Below are positions 27,101-34,735 of a stretch of DNA of 64,000 bases, one piece after another; position 1 is the first letter of the stretch; every line of letters begins with the position of its first letter. Under the pieces are notes generated by a model, which worked only from the letters and a program-made list of their open reading frames with translations, was not told where the DNA came from and did not search any database. Source of the DNA: Flavobacteriales bacterium (GTDB taxonomy: Bacteria; Bacteroidota; Bacteroidia; JANQJC01); assembly GCA_028281825.1 (NCBI GenBank), contig JANQJC010000016.1, forward strand, positions 18,373 through 82,372, read 5' to 3'. The position numbers were made by a program, and so were the translations under genes.

Positions 27101-28446
27101 TTGACTTAACCGTGACAGATGACAATGGTTGCTATGGTGGATTGATACAACAGGTAATAATATACCCTAATCCAACTGCGTCATTCACCTTTGATACTGC
27201 CTGTACGGGCAATGCCACATCGTTTACTGATATGAGTACGGTCCTTGGCGATGTGGTAGACGAATGGCTGTGGGATTTTGATTATGCGGGCAATACATCT
27301 ACTCAGCAAAACCCTGCCTTTTCTTACCCACAACCTGGATTTTACAGTGTAGAGCTTACAGCTACAACAACCAATGGATGTAGCCATTCAACTTTTAGGA
27401 ATATTGCGGTTTATGCAACACCTGAAGCAGATTTTGATTTGGACAATGTGTGTTTGAATGACAGTACCTCATTTGTGAACCTGTCTGAAATTGATGCTGA
27501 CAGCATAAGTTTGTTTATCTGGGATTTTGGTGATGCAACCTTCTCGAATGATAGTTCACCAACACATTTGTATGCTGCTGAAGATACCTATACGGTGCAG
27601 CTCATCGCCGAGTCTAATCAAGGCTGTGCAGATACAATTATAAAACAAGCCACGGTGTATCCATTGCCAATAGCCAATTTCTCTTTTGACCCAGATGAAG
27701 GTTGTAAGCCTTTAACGGTTAGCTTTACTGATGAGTCTACTATTTCTTCTGGTTCAATTACCAATTGGGGTTGGAATCTAGGTGCGGGTGTTACCTCACA
27801 GCGCTTCCCAACATTCACCTATACTAATGATGGCGTTTATGATATTAGTCTATATGTGGTCTCAACCTATGGTTGTAGGGACACCGTGACACAAACGGAT
27901 GTGATTACTGTATTTCCGAAGCCTACGGCTAAGTTTGCTGCCACACCGCCTGTTGTTGATGTGATTTATCCATTTGTTGAGTTTGCCGATGAATCCATTG
28001 GAGCAACCACATTCGATTTTTCATTAGGTGACGGGGCTTCGTCCAGTCAAAGGAATTTTACCCATGAGTATCCTGATACAGGGCATTATACTGTGGTGGA
28101 AATCGTTGAGAATCAATATGGATGCCTTGATACAGCTGAGATGGTAGTAGTTGTTACGCCTACGTTTGCTTTTTATGTTCCGAATGCATTTACCCCGAAT
28201 GATGACCAAATAAACGATGAGTTTTATGGAAATGGAGTGGGTATTATCGAATGGCGAATGAGGATATTTAATCGCTGGGGGGAGGAAATTTTTTGGACAA
28301 TGGACTATCAAAATATTTTTTGGGATGGAACCCATATGAAAACGGGTGAGCCTGTGCAAAATGGAATATATCAATACGATATTGTAGTGAGGGATTACAC
28401 TGGAGAGAATCACCGATATAAGGGAGATGTTAAACTGATAAGATAA
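24115..28446 (+). CDS. Giant secreted PKD-repeat protein with type B T9SS (gliding motility) C-terminus
   Basis: 1443 residues from the ATG giving [10 protein letters not shown]...ANGAAQ; a TTG 12 bases upstream lies inside the -7 box TAAATTTG (24098-24105) and cannot be the start. After the signal peptide comes a region to about 190, then a strikingly glycine-rich segment (about 210-390, runs of up to seven Gly), an Ig-like unit (about 440-510), ten PKD-like repeats of roughly 80-90 residues (about 510-1355), each with two cysteines in most copies and WDF or WSF cores, and a CHU_C-type C-terminus ([16 protein letters not shown]...[11 protein letters not shown]...[10 protein letters not shown]). 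Probably a cell-surface adhesin or matrix protein exported by T9SS. The cysteine pairs suggest one disulfide per repeat. Confidence 0.9.
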   Translation: MARSYTKFLLSFWMLVLVVANGAAQNISGVINIYTPVTAIDRCENTITVGSSAGFNVGDRALIIQMKGAQIDQSNTAAYGDITSLGFAGNYEIGTIATITGNDIVFQNVMVNDYDVTGLVQLVRVPQYTDVTINATLTCDPWNGTVGGVLIFEASGTVTMNADIDVSGMGFRGGNKSLEVYNGCSSMDYFYDYASGWSAQKGEGITPNVPNADAGMGKLANGGGGGNHVNGGGGGGGNGGLGGNGGNQWNGCPIIDIGGRGGLAMTYSNAASRIFLGGGGGGGHQNDGSNYGSAGTNGGGIVLIDAGTIAGNGQQIISNGLDQTFLAGSDGSGGGGAGGTILLSTGTITGTLNANAVGGEGGSCSTTGHGTGAGGGGGAIWVSQGSVPGSVTTSVAGGPNGTLSDNTSYGAQPGQPGTVVTSLTVNEGTITFTPNPAPTVSNNGPICPGLEVTLSGPAIPGATYSWTGPNGFTSTDQNPSLPNASEAMEGTYQLIVTVMGCQSQPGTTDLVVNPVPYVNFTATTACVNTPTAFTDASNISSGSLDTYSWSFAGYGSSSDVNPTFAFPVAGTHQINLTIYSDNNCPHDTTLPVTVDPAPLSAFSAPAVCEGNPTVFTNGTSISQGTITSTTWDFDGFGNSNQTDPSFTFPVAGAHDVQLSSTSDQGCVHDTTISIFVNYAPDVDFTFMDGCLGTATNFTDASSITLGTLVSRDWDFNGYGSNTGLNPTFNFPIAGVHPVTLEVTSNSGCVHDTTIDVTVYPRPHVEFTATTVCEGQTTDFTDISNIATGTIASLAWDFAGEGTDVGANPSFTFTNIGQLPVTLTATSDQGCVHDTTIYVTVNPTPVADFDFNNTCLGLPAYFWNQSTIALGGTITDWSWSFGDPPTNGTSTDENPVYTYGTDGSFSVMLTVSTANGCSSDTTQDILVNVPPTANFTYNDGCEDTQIAFTNTSVNGGGTITTYQWDFGDFANIPALPNSTSSLPSPNFTYFTPGVYDVDLTVTDDNGCYGGLIQQVIIYPNPTASFTFDTACTGNATSFTDMSTVLGDVVDEWLWDFDYAGNTSTQQNPAFSYPQPGFYSVELTATTTNGCSHSTFRNIAVYATPEADFDLDNVCLNDSTSFVNLSEIDADSISLFIWDFGDATFSNDSSPTHLYAAEDTYTVQLIAESNQGCADTIIKQATVYPLPIANFSFDPDEGCKPLTVSFTDESTISSGSITNWGWNLGAGVTSQRFPTFTYTNDGVYDISLYVVSTYGCRDTVTQTDVITVFPKPTAKFAATPPVVDVIYPFVEFADESIGATTFDFSLGDGASSSQRNFTHEYPDTGHYTVVEIVENQYGCLDTAEMVVVVTPTFAFYVPNAFTPNDDQINDEFYGNGVGIIEWRMRIFNRWGEEIFWTMDYQNIFWDGTHMKTGEPVQNGIYQYDIVVRDYTGENHRYKGDVKLIR

Positions 28447-28459
28447 ACCAACCAATAAC

Positions 28460-29647
28460 ATGCTGGGAGACTACCAAAAGTTTTTACAAAAGGAATTACA
28501 ATCAATTGAAGAAGCAGGACTATATAAGAGAGAAAGGATAATTACTAGTCCGCAAGGCGCCGAGATAAAGGTAAAAGGGAAAACGGTATTTAATTTCTGT
28601 GCTAATAACTACCTGGGGCTTTCATCACACCCGAAAGTGATTGAAGCTGCAAAGAGCGCATTAGATACCCATGGCTATGGCATGTCGTCGGTCAGGTTTA
28701 TCTGTGGTACGCAGGATATCCATAAAACCCTGGAAGAAAAGATATCTTCATTTCTAGGAATGGAGGATACTATATTATATGCAGCCTGCTTTGATGCAAA
28801 TGGGGGTGTATTTGAACCGCTTTTCGGCCCTGAAGATGCATTGATTTCGGATGAATTAAACCATGCCTCTATTATAGATGGTGTAAGGCTATGTAAAGCT
28901 GCCCGTTATCGTTACAAGCATAGCAATATGGCTGACCTGGAAGAGCAATTGAAGCAATCTCAAGTTCAACGCCATAGAATTATCATCACTGATGGTGTAT
29001 TCAGTATGGATGGAGATATAGCCAAACTGGATAAGATATGTGACCTTGCCGAGCAATACAATGCCCTAGTGTTGGTAGACGATAGTCATGCAACGGGTTT
29101 TATCGGTAAAACCGGGCGCGGTAGTGCAGAGTATAATGGTGTGATGAGTAGGGTGGACATTATTACCAGTACTCTGGGTAAGGCATTAGGCGGTGCAATG
29201 GGAGGCTTCACCAGCGGTAAGAAAGAGATAATAGATATGTTGCGCCAACGCTCGAGGCCCTATTTGTTCTCTAACTCTTTGGCACCTTCGATAGTTGGCG
29301 CTGCTATCCAGGTTTTTGACCTATTAAGTTCCACTACGGAACTAAGAGACAAATTGGAAAGCCACACCCAATATTTTAAAAAAGGTATTCGCAAGGCGGG
29401 TTTTGATATTAAGGAGGGTGACTCACCAATTGTGCCCATCATGCTGTACGATGCTAAAGTCTCACAAATCTTCGCTGATAAACTGTTGCAAGAAGGCATA
29501 TATGTAATAGGCTTTTTCTACCCCGTAGTTGCCAAGGGGCAAGCCCGGATAAGAGTGCAAATTTCAGCCGCCCATGAAACTGAGCATTTAGATAAGGCAG
29601 TAGCCGCTTTTGAGAAAATAGGTAAAGAGCTTGGAGTGGTTAAATAA
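28460..29647 (+). CDS. kbl: Glycine C-acetyltransferase (2-amino-3-ketobutyrate CoA ligase)
   Basis: 395 residues, alpha-oxoamine synthase family of PLP enzymes. The PLP lysine is in [13 protein letters not shown], with [15 protein letters not shown] for the aspartate and histidine around the cofactor, and [14 protein letters not shown] near the N-terminus. Length and pattern fit Kbl, which acts in threonine breakdown with Tdh; the related serine palmitoyltransferase of sphingolipid-making Bacteroidota is a possible alternative. No tdh is adjacent. It starts 13 bases after the adhesin gene. Confidence 0.8.
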   Translation: MLGDYQKFLQKELQSIEEAGLYKRERIITSPQGAEIKVKGKTVFNFCANNYLGLSSHPKVIEAAKSALDTHGYGMSSVRFICGTQDIHKTLEEKISSFLGMEDTILYAACFDANGGVFEPLFGPEDALISDELNHASIIDGVRLCKAARYRYKHSNMADLEEQLKQSQVQRHRIIITDGVFSMDGDIAKLDKICDLAEQYNALVLVDDSHATGFIGKTGRGSAEYNGVMSRVDIITSTLGKALGGAMGGFTSGKKEIIDMLRQRSRPYLFSNSLAPSIVGAAIQVFDLLSSTTELRDKLESHTQYFKKGIRKAGFDIKEGDSPIVPIMLYDAKVSQIFADKLLQEGIYVIGFFYPVVAKGQARIRVQISAAHETEHLDKAVAAFEKIGKELGVVK

Positions 29648-29662
29648 TTCCTTTCAGTTCCA

Positions 29663-29693
29663 TTGCACAATTAGAAAATTAGTTTTAACTTTG
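29663..29693 (+). promoter_or_regulatory. Promoter of the rplM-rpsI-rpsB-tsf cluster
   Basis: TTG (29663-29665), 20 bases, TAACTTTG (29686-29693): a full match to the phylum housekeeping promoter. Transcription should begin near 29700. Confidence 0.8.
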
Positions 29694-29696
29694 CAG

Positions 29697-29712
29697 CCCC
29701 AAATTTTAGGGG
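29697..29712 (+). promoter_or_regulatory. Hairpin at the 5' end of the rplM leader
   Basis: CCCC (29697-29700) and GGGG (29709-29712) pair, with a short A/T extension inside. It would sit at the very start of the predicted transcript, which has a leader of about 50 bases before the GTG start of rplM. It could be a binding site for autogenous control by L13 or S9, or simply protect the RNA end. Confidence 0.35.
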
Positions 29713-29750
29713 AATAGGACATTTATAAACCACAATATTAACTGAAAGCT

Positions 29751-30206
29751 GTGGATACATTGAGTTATAAGACCGTTTCTGCTAACAAGGAAACTGCAAA
29801 TAAAGAGTGGTTGGTGGTAGATGCTGAAGGCCAGGTTTTAGGCCGTTTAGCTTCTAAAGTTGCCAAGCTACTTCGTGGAAAGCACAAGACAAACTTCACC
29901 CCTCATGCTGATTGCGGTGATAACGTAATCGTTTTGAACGCTGAGAAGGTAAAACTTACAGGTGCTAAGTGGGAAGATAGAAACATTATCCACTACACAG
30001 GTTACCCAGGTGGGCAAAGGATTACCAATCCTGCTGAAGTATTGCGCAAACACCCTGAGAGGCTGATTGAGAAAGCAGTGAAAGGGATGTTGCCAAAAAA
30101 TAAATTGGGTAGCCAACTTTACAGAAACCTATATGTGTATGTAGGTGGTGAGCATGGTCATGAAGGTCAACAACCAAAACAATTCGACATTAATTCTTTA
30201 AAATAA
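29751..30206 (+). CDS. rplM: 50S ribosomal protein L13
   Basis: 151 residues. GTG start (MDTLSYKTVSANKETANKEW), as in other members of the phylum where the extended N-terminus is conserved. Family signature VVDAEGQVLGRLASKVAKLLRGKHK and HTGYPGG-like HYTGYPGGQ are clear, with the ending LYRNLYVYVGGEHGHEGQQPK. First gene of the translation operon; rpsI follows after 4 bases. Confidence 0.97.
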   Translation: MDTLSYKTVSANKETANKEWLVVDAEGQVLGRLASKVAKLLRGKHKTNFTPHADCGDNVIVLNAEKVKLTGAKWEDRNIIHYTGYPGGQRITNPAEVLRKHPERLIEKAVKGMLPKNKLGSQLYRNLYVYVGGEHGHEGQQPKQFDINSLK

Positions 30207-30210
30207 TTTC

Positions 30211-30597
30211 ATGGAAGTTATCAATACCTTAGGTAGAAGGAAGACAGCTATCGCCCGTATATACATTAGCAAAGGAAAGGGCAATGTGGTTGTGAACAAT
30301 AAAGACTATAAAGAGTTTTTTCCATCTCCGTTATTGCAGAAAACCTTAATGGATCCATTTGAAGTTGTGAGCGAAGCGGGCAACTTTGATGTTAAAGCCA
30401 ATGTAAGGGGTGGTGGTATCAGCGGACAGGCTGAAGCTATTAGGCTTGCTATTTCAAGAGCTTTGGTTGAGTACAACGAAGAAAATCGCCCTGCTCTTAA
30501 GGCTAAAGGTTACCTAACCCGTGACCCAAGAATGGTTGAAAGAAAGAAATTTGGACAGAAGAAAGCAAGGAAACGCTTCCAGTTCAGCAAACGTTAA
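30211..30597 (+). CDS. rpsI: 30S ribosomal protein S9
   Basis: 128 residues, universal C-terminal tail KKARKRFQFSKR that reaches the P-site tRNA, and family core GRRKTAIARIYISKGKG and RGGGISGQAEAIRLAISRAL. Translationally close to rplM. Confidence 0.98.
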   Translation: MEVINTLGRRKTAIARIYISKGKGNVVVNNKDYKEFFPSPLLQKTLMDPFEVVSEAGNFDVKANVRGGGISGQAEAIRLAISRALVEYNEENRPALKAKGYLTRDPRMVERKKFGQKKARKRFQFSKR

Positions 30598-30624
30598 TAT
30601 TTTAGAAATCTTAGTAATATCTCA

Positions 30625-31419
30625 ATGTCAGATAACAAAAAATTCGAGCAATTTCTAGACGCAGGTGTTCACTTCGGACACTTGAAAAGAAAGTGGAATC
30701 CAGCAATGTCGCCGTATATTTTCGCGGAGAAGAATGGCATCCACATCATTGACCTGAACAAAACTATCGCCAAGCTAGATGAAGCAGCTGCTGCTATGAA
30801 GCAAATCGCTAAGTCAGGAAAAAAGATACTTTTCATAGGTACCAAAAAGCAAGCTAAAAGCATTATTGCTGAGCATGCTGGTAGGGTGAATATGCCTTTT
30901 GTAGTGGAGCGTTGGCCAGGTGGAATGCTCACTAACTTTGCAACTATCCGCAAAGCGGTTAGAAAAATGGGAATGCTTGAAAAAATGTCGAATGACGGCA
31001 CCATGGACAACGTTTCTAAGAAAGAAAGGTTGATGTTGGGGCGTCAGAAAGAGAAATTACAAAAAGATTTCGGTAGCATTGCCGACCTTAACAGGTTACC
31101 AGCAGCGTTATTTATCGTTGATATTTCAAAAGAGCACATCGCGGTTGCTGAAGCTCATAAGCTAAACATCCCAACATTTGGTGTGGTTGATACAAACTCA
31201 AACCCAAATGAAGTTGATTTTGCTATTCCTGCTAACGATGACGCAGCTAAGTCAATCGAGTTGGTTGTATCTTCCGTAGCTGATGCTATTACTGAAGGCT
31301 TGGCTGAGAGAAAGGCAAGTAAAGGCAAAGATGTGGAAGCCGCAGCCGAAGAAGTAGAAGGCAAGATGGATGAAGCATTGGAGAAAAAGACAAAGAAAAG
31401 AGAAGAAGAAAAAGCTTAA
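30625..31419 (+). CDS. rpsB: 30S ribosomal protein S2
   Basis: 264 residues; signatures [17 protein letters not shown] and [20 protein letters not shown] are present. The C-terminus carries an acidic/basic tail ([32 protein letters not shown]) that is longer than in E. coli and common in this phylum. Followed by tsf after 29 bases, the usual order. Confidence 0.98.
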   Translation: MSDNKKFEQFLDAGVHFGHLKRKWNPAMSPYIFAEKNGIHIIDLNKTIAKLDEAAAAMKQIAKSGKKILFIGTKKQAKSIIAEHAGRVNMPFVVERWPGGMLTNFATIRKAVRKMGMLEKMSNDGTMDNVSKKERLMLGRQKEKLQKDFGSIADLNRLPAALFIVDISKEHIAVAEAHKLNIPTFGVVDTNSNPNEVDFAIPANDDAAKSIELVVSSVADAITEGLAERKASKGKDVEAAAEEVEGKMDEALEKKTKKREEEKA

Positions 31420-31448
31420 TTATAACTATAGTTTAGTAAAGATTTAAA

Positions 31449-32273
31449 ATGGCAATTACAGCAGCAGACGTAAATAAATTAAGACAACAGACAGGCGCAG
31501 GTATGATGGACTGCAAAAATGCACTTGTTGAAGCGAATGGTGATTTTGAAGCAGCAGTAGATATTTTAAGAAAGAAAGGCCAGAAAGTTGCGGCTAAGAG
31601 GTCTGACCGTGAAGCTTCAGAAGGATTAGTTATTGGCAAGACTACTGCAGATAGTTCTAGAGGAGTATTAGTAGTAGTAAACTGCGAAACAGATTTCGTT
31701 GCTAAGAACGATGCTTTTGGTGAATTTGCTAATAGTATTGTAGACTTAGCCATTGAGAAAAACCCAGCTAGCCTTGAAGAGCTTCTTGAGCTTGACCTTA
31801 ATGGTAAATCAGTGACTGATGCCGTTACCAACGAAATAGGTAAGATAGGTGAGAAGATTGAAGTGTCTGGCTATGAGGTTGTAGAAGCTGCACATGTAGT
31901 TGCTTACAACCACCCAGGAAATAAGATAGCTTCAATAGTTGGATTGAATAAAGATGGTTTTGCTGAGATAGCAAAAGAAATGGCAATGCAAGTTGCAGCT
32001 ATGGCTCCGGTAGCAGTTGATAAAGATGACGTGCCACAGAATGTAATCGACAAGGAATTGGAGATTGGCCGTGAGCTTGCTGCCCAAGAAGGCAAGCCGG
32101 CTGATATGCTTGACAAGATAGCTCAAGGTAAGTTAGGTAAGTTCTTTAAAGAAAGCACCTTGCTTAACCAAGCATTTATTCGAGAGAACAAGAAGAGCAT
32201 CAGGCAATATTTACAAGAACAAGATAAAGAGTTGACAGTTACAGGGTTCAAAAGAATTTCACTCGCCAACTAA
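31449..32273 (+). CDS. tsf: Elongation factor Ts
   Basis: 274 residues. Nucleotide exchange factor for EF-Tu. N-terminal UBA-like part ([19 protein letters not shown]) and the TDFVAKND motif in [12 protein letters not shown] identify it. A terminator hairpin follows 10 bases after its stop. Confidence 0.98.
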   Translation: MAITAADVNKLRQQTGAGMMDCKNALVEANGDFEAAVDILRKKGQKVAAKRSDREASEGLVIGKTTADSSRGVLVVVNCETDFVAKNDAFGEFANSIVDLAIEKNPASLEELLELDLNGKSVTDAVTNEIGKIGEKIEVSGYEVVEAAHVVAYNHPGNKIASIVGLNKDGFAEIAKEMAMQVAAMAPVAVDKDDVPQNVIDKELEIGRELAAQEGKPADMLDKIAQGKLGKFFKESTLLNQAFIRENKKSIRQYLQEQDKELTVTGFKRISLAN

Positions 32274-32283
32274 AAATAACGAG

Positions 32284-32315
32284 AATGGGGAATTATTTAA
32301 TTCCCCATTTTTTTT
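32284..32315 (+). terminator. Intrinsic terminator between tsf and pyrH
   Basis: AATGGGGAATT and AATTCCCCATT pair perfectly over 11 bases with a loop of four, then a run of eight T. It ends the ribosomal transcript 34 bases ahead of the pyrH ATG, so pyrH depends on read-through or on its own start within or close to this spot. Confidence 0.92.
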
Positions 32316-32349
32316 GCCCGAACTAAAACAAAAGCTACCATATAACCAC

Positions 32350-33057
32350 ATGAAATACAATAGGATACTACTTAAGCTAAGCGGTGAAGCCCTTATGGGG
32401 GATCAACAATTTGGAATAGATAACAACCGAATTAGTCAATATGCACAGGATATTAAAGTTGCCGTTGATAATGGAGTTCAAGTAGGTGTTGTGATTGGTG
32501 GTGGAAATATATTTAGGGGAGTGCAAGCGTCTCAAGGTGGCATGGATAGGGTACAGGGTGACTACATGGGTATGTTGGCTACCGTAATTAACGGGATGGC
32601 GTTGCAAGCAGCTTTAGAGGCTATAGGGGTACAAACCAGGCTTCAAACAGCGATAAAGATGGAGGAAGTGGCCGAGCCTTTTATCAGGAGAAAAGCTATC
32701 AGGCATTTGGAAAAAGGGCGTGTAGTGATTTTCGGGGCTGGTACCGGCAATCCATATTTCACAACAGACTCAGCGGCTTCACTTAGGGCTATTGAGATTG
32801 AGGCGGACGTTATTCTTAAAGGTACTCGAGTAGATGGTATTTACTCCGCTGACCCAGAGAAAGATGCAAGTGCAGTTAAGTTTGATACCATCACTTTTAA
32901 TGAGGTATATGAGCGCGGGCTGAATGTAATGGACCTTACAGCCTTTACACTTTGTAACGAGAATAAACTGCCGATTATCGTGTTTGACATGAACAAGCAA
33001 GGTAATCTTGCAAAGGTGCTCAATGGTGAGCGTATCGGCACACTGGTGGATGCCTAA
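32350..33057 (+). CDS. pyrH: UMP kinase
   Basis: 235 residues from [15 protein letters not shown], the normal length; a TTG reading frame 36 bases upstream would run through the terminator stem and is rejected. Phosphorylates UMP to UDP; the amino-acid-kinase motifs [32 protein letters not shown] and [15 protein letters not shown] are intact. Usually follows tsf and precedes frr, as here. Confidence 0.97.
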   Translation: MKYNRILLKLSGEALMGDQQFGIDNNRISQYAQDIKVAVDNGVQVGVVIGGGNIFRGVQASQGGMDRVQGDYMGMLATVINGMALQAALEAIGVQTRLQTAIKMEEVAEPFIRRKAIRHLEKGRVVIFGAGTGNPYFTTDSAASLRAIEIEADVILKGTRVDGIYSADPEKDASAVKFDTITFNEVYERGLNVMDLTAFTLCNENKLPIIVFDMNKQGNLAKVLNGERIGTLVDA

Positions 33058-33118
33058 CAGCCACTATATCAACAAAAACATATTTTTTATACCTTTCGCC
33101 TCCTAAATCATAAAGGAT

Positions 33119-33682
33119 ATGGACGAAGAAGTAAAATTTGCTATCGATAGCGCCAAAGAGCAAATGGAAGGCGCAATCAAACATCTTGAAGTTGAATTGC
33201 AGAAAGTGAGGGCAGGTAAGGCAAGCCCAATGATGCTTGATAGTGTTGTAGTGGCTTACTATGGCACTAATCAACCCCTAAAGAATGTAGCGAACGTTAA
33301 TACTTCAGATGCAAGAACATTGGTTGTTCAGCCTTTTGAGAAACAAATGTTGCAAGACATAGAGAAAGCTATAATTGATGCCAATCTGGGGCTCACTCCA
33401 GCCAACGATGGTAATTTGATACGTATTAATGTTCCGCCATTAACAGAGGAGCGTAGGAAAGAATTAGTGAAGCAATCACGTACTGAATTAGAGCATTGCA
33501 AGGTATCTATCAGGACGGCGAGGAAGGAGGCGAACGATTATATAAAAGACCTTGTGAAGAAGGGTCTTTCTGAAGATTTGGGAAAAGATGCAGAGAATGA
33601 TGTGCAGGAACTAACCAATACATACACCACTAAGGCAGATAGACATCTAGAGCGGAAAGAAAGCGAAATTATGACCGTTTAA
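33119..33682 (+). CDS. frr: Ribosome recycling factor
   Basis: 187 residues. Splits post-termination ribosomes with EF-G. Family motifs VRAGKASPMMLDSVVVAYYG, RINVPPLTEERRKELVKQ and VRKEAND-like TARKEANDYIKDLVKKG are present. Starts 61 bases after pyrH, probably the same transcript. Confidence 0.97.
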   Translation: MDEEVKFAIDSAKEQMEGAIKHLEVELQKVRAGKASPMMLDSVVVAYYGTNQPLKNVANVNTSDARTLVVQPFEKQMLQDIEKAIIDANLGLTPANDGNLIRINVPPLTEERRKELVKQSRTELEHCKVSIRTARKEANDYIKDLVKKGLSEDLGKDAENDVQELTNTYTTKADRHLERKESEIMTV

Positions 33683-33693
33683 TGGGCGATTGC

Positions 33694-33711
33694 GGAATAT
33701 TCCTATCTTTG
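33694..33711 (+). promoter_or_regulatory. -7 box and abutting palindrome ahead of the RRM gene
   Basis: TATCTTTG (33704-33711) matches the -7 consensus and is directly preceded by the perfect palindrome GGAATATTCC (33694-33703). No proper -33 TTG is found. If used, the transcript would have a leader of about 118 bases, which also contains the inverted repeat TTAATA/TATTAA (33727-33742). Confidence 0.4.
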
Positions 33712-33835
33712 TATTGTAATAACACTTTAATATACTTATTAAGACCAACAACTTTTTGCAAATATTAATGTCTTCCATTTTGTATTTGCGAAGATTAATC
33801 CAATCCAATCTAAATCCCTAATTCTCACTTATAAC

Positions 33836-34114
33836 ATGAACATTTACGTAGGAAATCTCCACTATCATTTAGAGGAGTCACAATTGAAAGATGCTTTTAG
33901 CCAACACGGACAGGTTGAAAGCGTAAAAATTATCATTGACAAGTTTACAGGTCGCTCAAAAGGTTTTGGGTTTGTTGAAATGCCTAACGATGGTGAAGGA
34001 CAAGCTGCAATCGATGCTCTTGACGGAACTGAATTGCAAGGTCGTACTATGAGGGTAAACGAAGCAAGGCCTCCAAAGCCCAGGGAAGAAAGAGCCCCAA
34101 GAAACGACTATTAA
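33836..34114 (+). CDS. RRM-type RNA-binding protein
   Basis: 92 residues: one RNA recognition motif with RNP2 IYVGNL (2-7) and RNP1 KGFGFVEM (aromatic residues for RNA stacking are kept), then a short basic, proline-rich tail (PPKPREERAPRNDY). Bacterial RRM proteins of this kind bind single-stranded RNA and are often cold-induced. The long A/T-rich leader with a hairpin could be a site of control. Ends at a strong terminator. Confidence 0.95.
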   Translation: MNIYVGNLHYHLEESQLKDAFSQHGQVESVKIIIDKFTGRSKGFGFVEMPNDGEGQAAIDALDGTELQGRTMRVNEARPPKPREERAPRNDY

Positions 34115-34134
34115 TTAGCATATAGTAATTTTTG

Positions 34135-34159
34135 AAAGGAGCTTAGTGCTCCTTTTTTT
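34135..34159. terminator. Intrinsic terminator after the RRM gene
   Basis: AAAGGAGC and GCTCCTTT form a perfect 8-base stem around TTAGT, with seven T downstream. It lies between converging genes and mainly serves the plus strand. Confidence 0.92.
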
Positions 34160-34170
34160 ATGCCTATTTC

Positions 34171-34701
34171 TCAACTGCCATTAAGCAATGGAGTAGGGTT
34201 GATATACCACATTTTCATGTGGGGTTGATGCTTACTATCGGCATTCCATGGATAAGGTATCATGGTGAGGATGGTGTAATGAAGGTGAGGTGACTTTCCA
34301 GCGGCATTGCCTGACGAGCCTACCGTACCAATTGTTGTACCTTTTTTTACAAAATCAAACGTTGAGACCTTGCTTTCTTTCAGGTGCGCATAATAATGCA
34401 ATCTCCACTTTGGGCCTAAGACTAGCAACACCTTTCCGCCCCTACCCATAATTCCATTGAAAACCACCATACCATGTGTGGCTGAAAGCACGTTTTTACC
34501 TTCTCTCGCGAATATATCCACACCTTTATGCGTAACAGACTTACCCCATGGGTAATACCAAAATGATTCTTGATTATAATCACCTCGGGAGGCTCCTTCA
34601 ACTGGCATTACATAAGATTGCGGTATCAATAGTCCGATTATGAATACTGTAAATATCAATGCCAGAAGCCAAAGGCTTATACGTTTTAATTTTCGTTTCA
34701 T
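34171..34701 (-). CDS. M23-family metallopeptidase, membrane-anchored
   Basis: 176 residues. An N-terminal hydrophobic segment (about 8-28) anchors it or serves as a signal. The LytM/M23 zinc motifs are complete: HKGVDIF (first His and Asp), HYYAHLK and HLHYT. It should cut peptide cross-links in peptidoglycan in the periplasm. Convergent with the RRM gene and 34 bases downstream of the GH31 gene, which reads in the same direction. Confidence 0.9.
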   Translation of the reverse strand: MKRKLKRISLWLLALIFTVFIIGLLIPQSYVMPVEGASRGDYNQESFWYYPWGKSVTHKGVDIFAREGKNVLSATHGMVVFNGIMGRGGKVLLVLGPKWRLHYYAHLKESKVSTFDFVKKGTTIGTVGSSGNAAGKSPHLHYTILTMIPYPWNADSKHQPHMKMWYINPTPLLNGS

Positions 34702-34735
34702 AGGTGTTATAAGAACAACGAAAATAAAAGTGGAA

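Noticed and set aside
24196..27818. Minus-strand open frames across the PKD/poly-glycine gene, including proline-rich ones such as 24984-25334
   Set aside because: The proline runs are simply the complement of glycine codons; no signal or domain is present.
25661..28170. Regular repeat spacing that could suggest a CRISPR or minisatellite
   Set aside because: The periodicity is at the protein level (PKD-like domains of about 85 residues) with divergent DNA, not short identical repeats.
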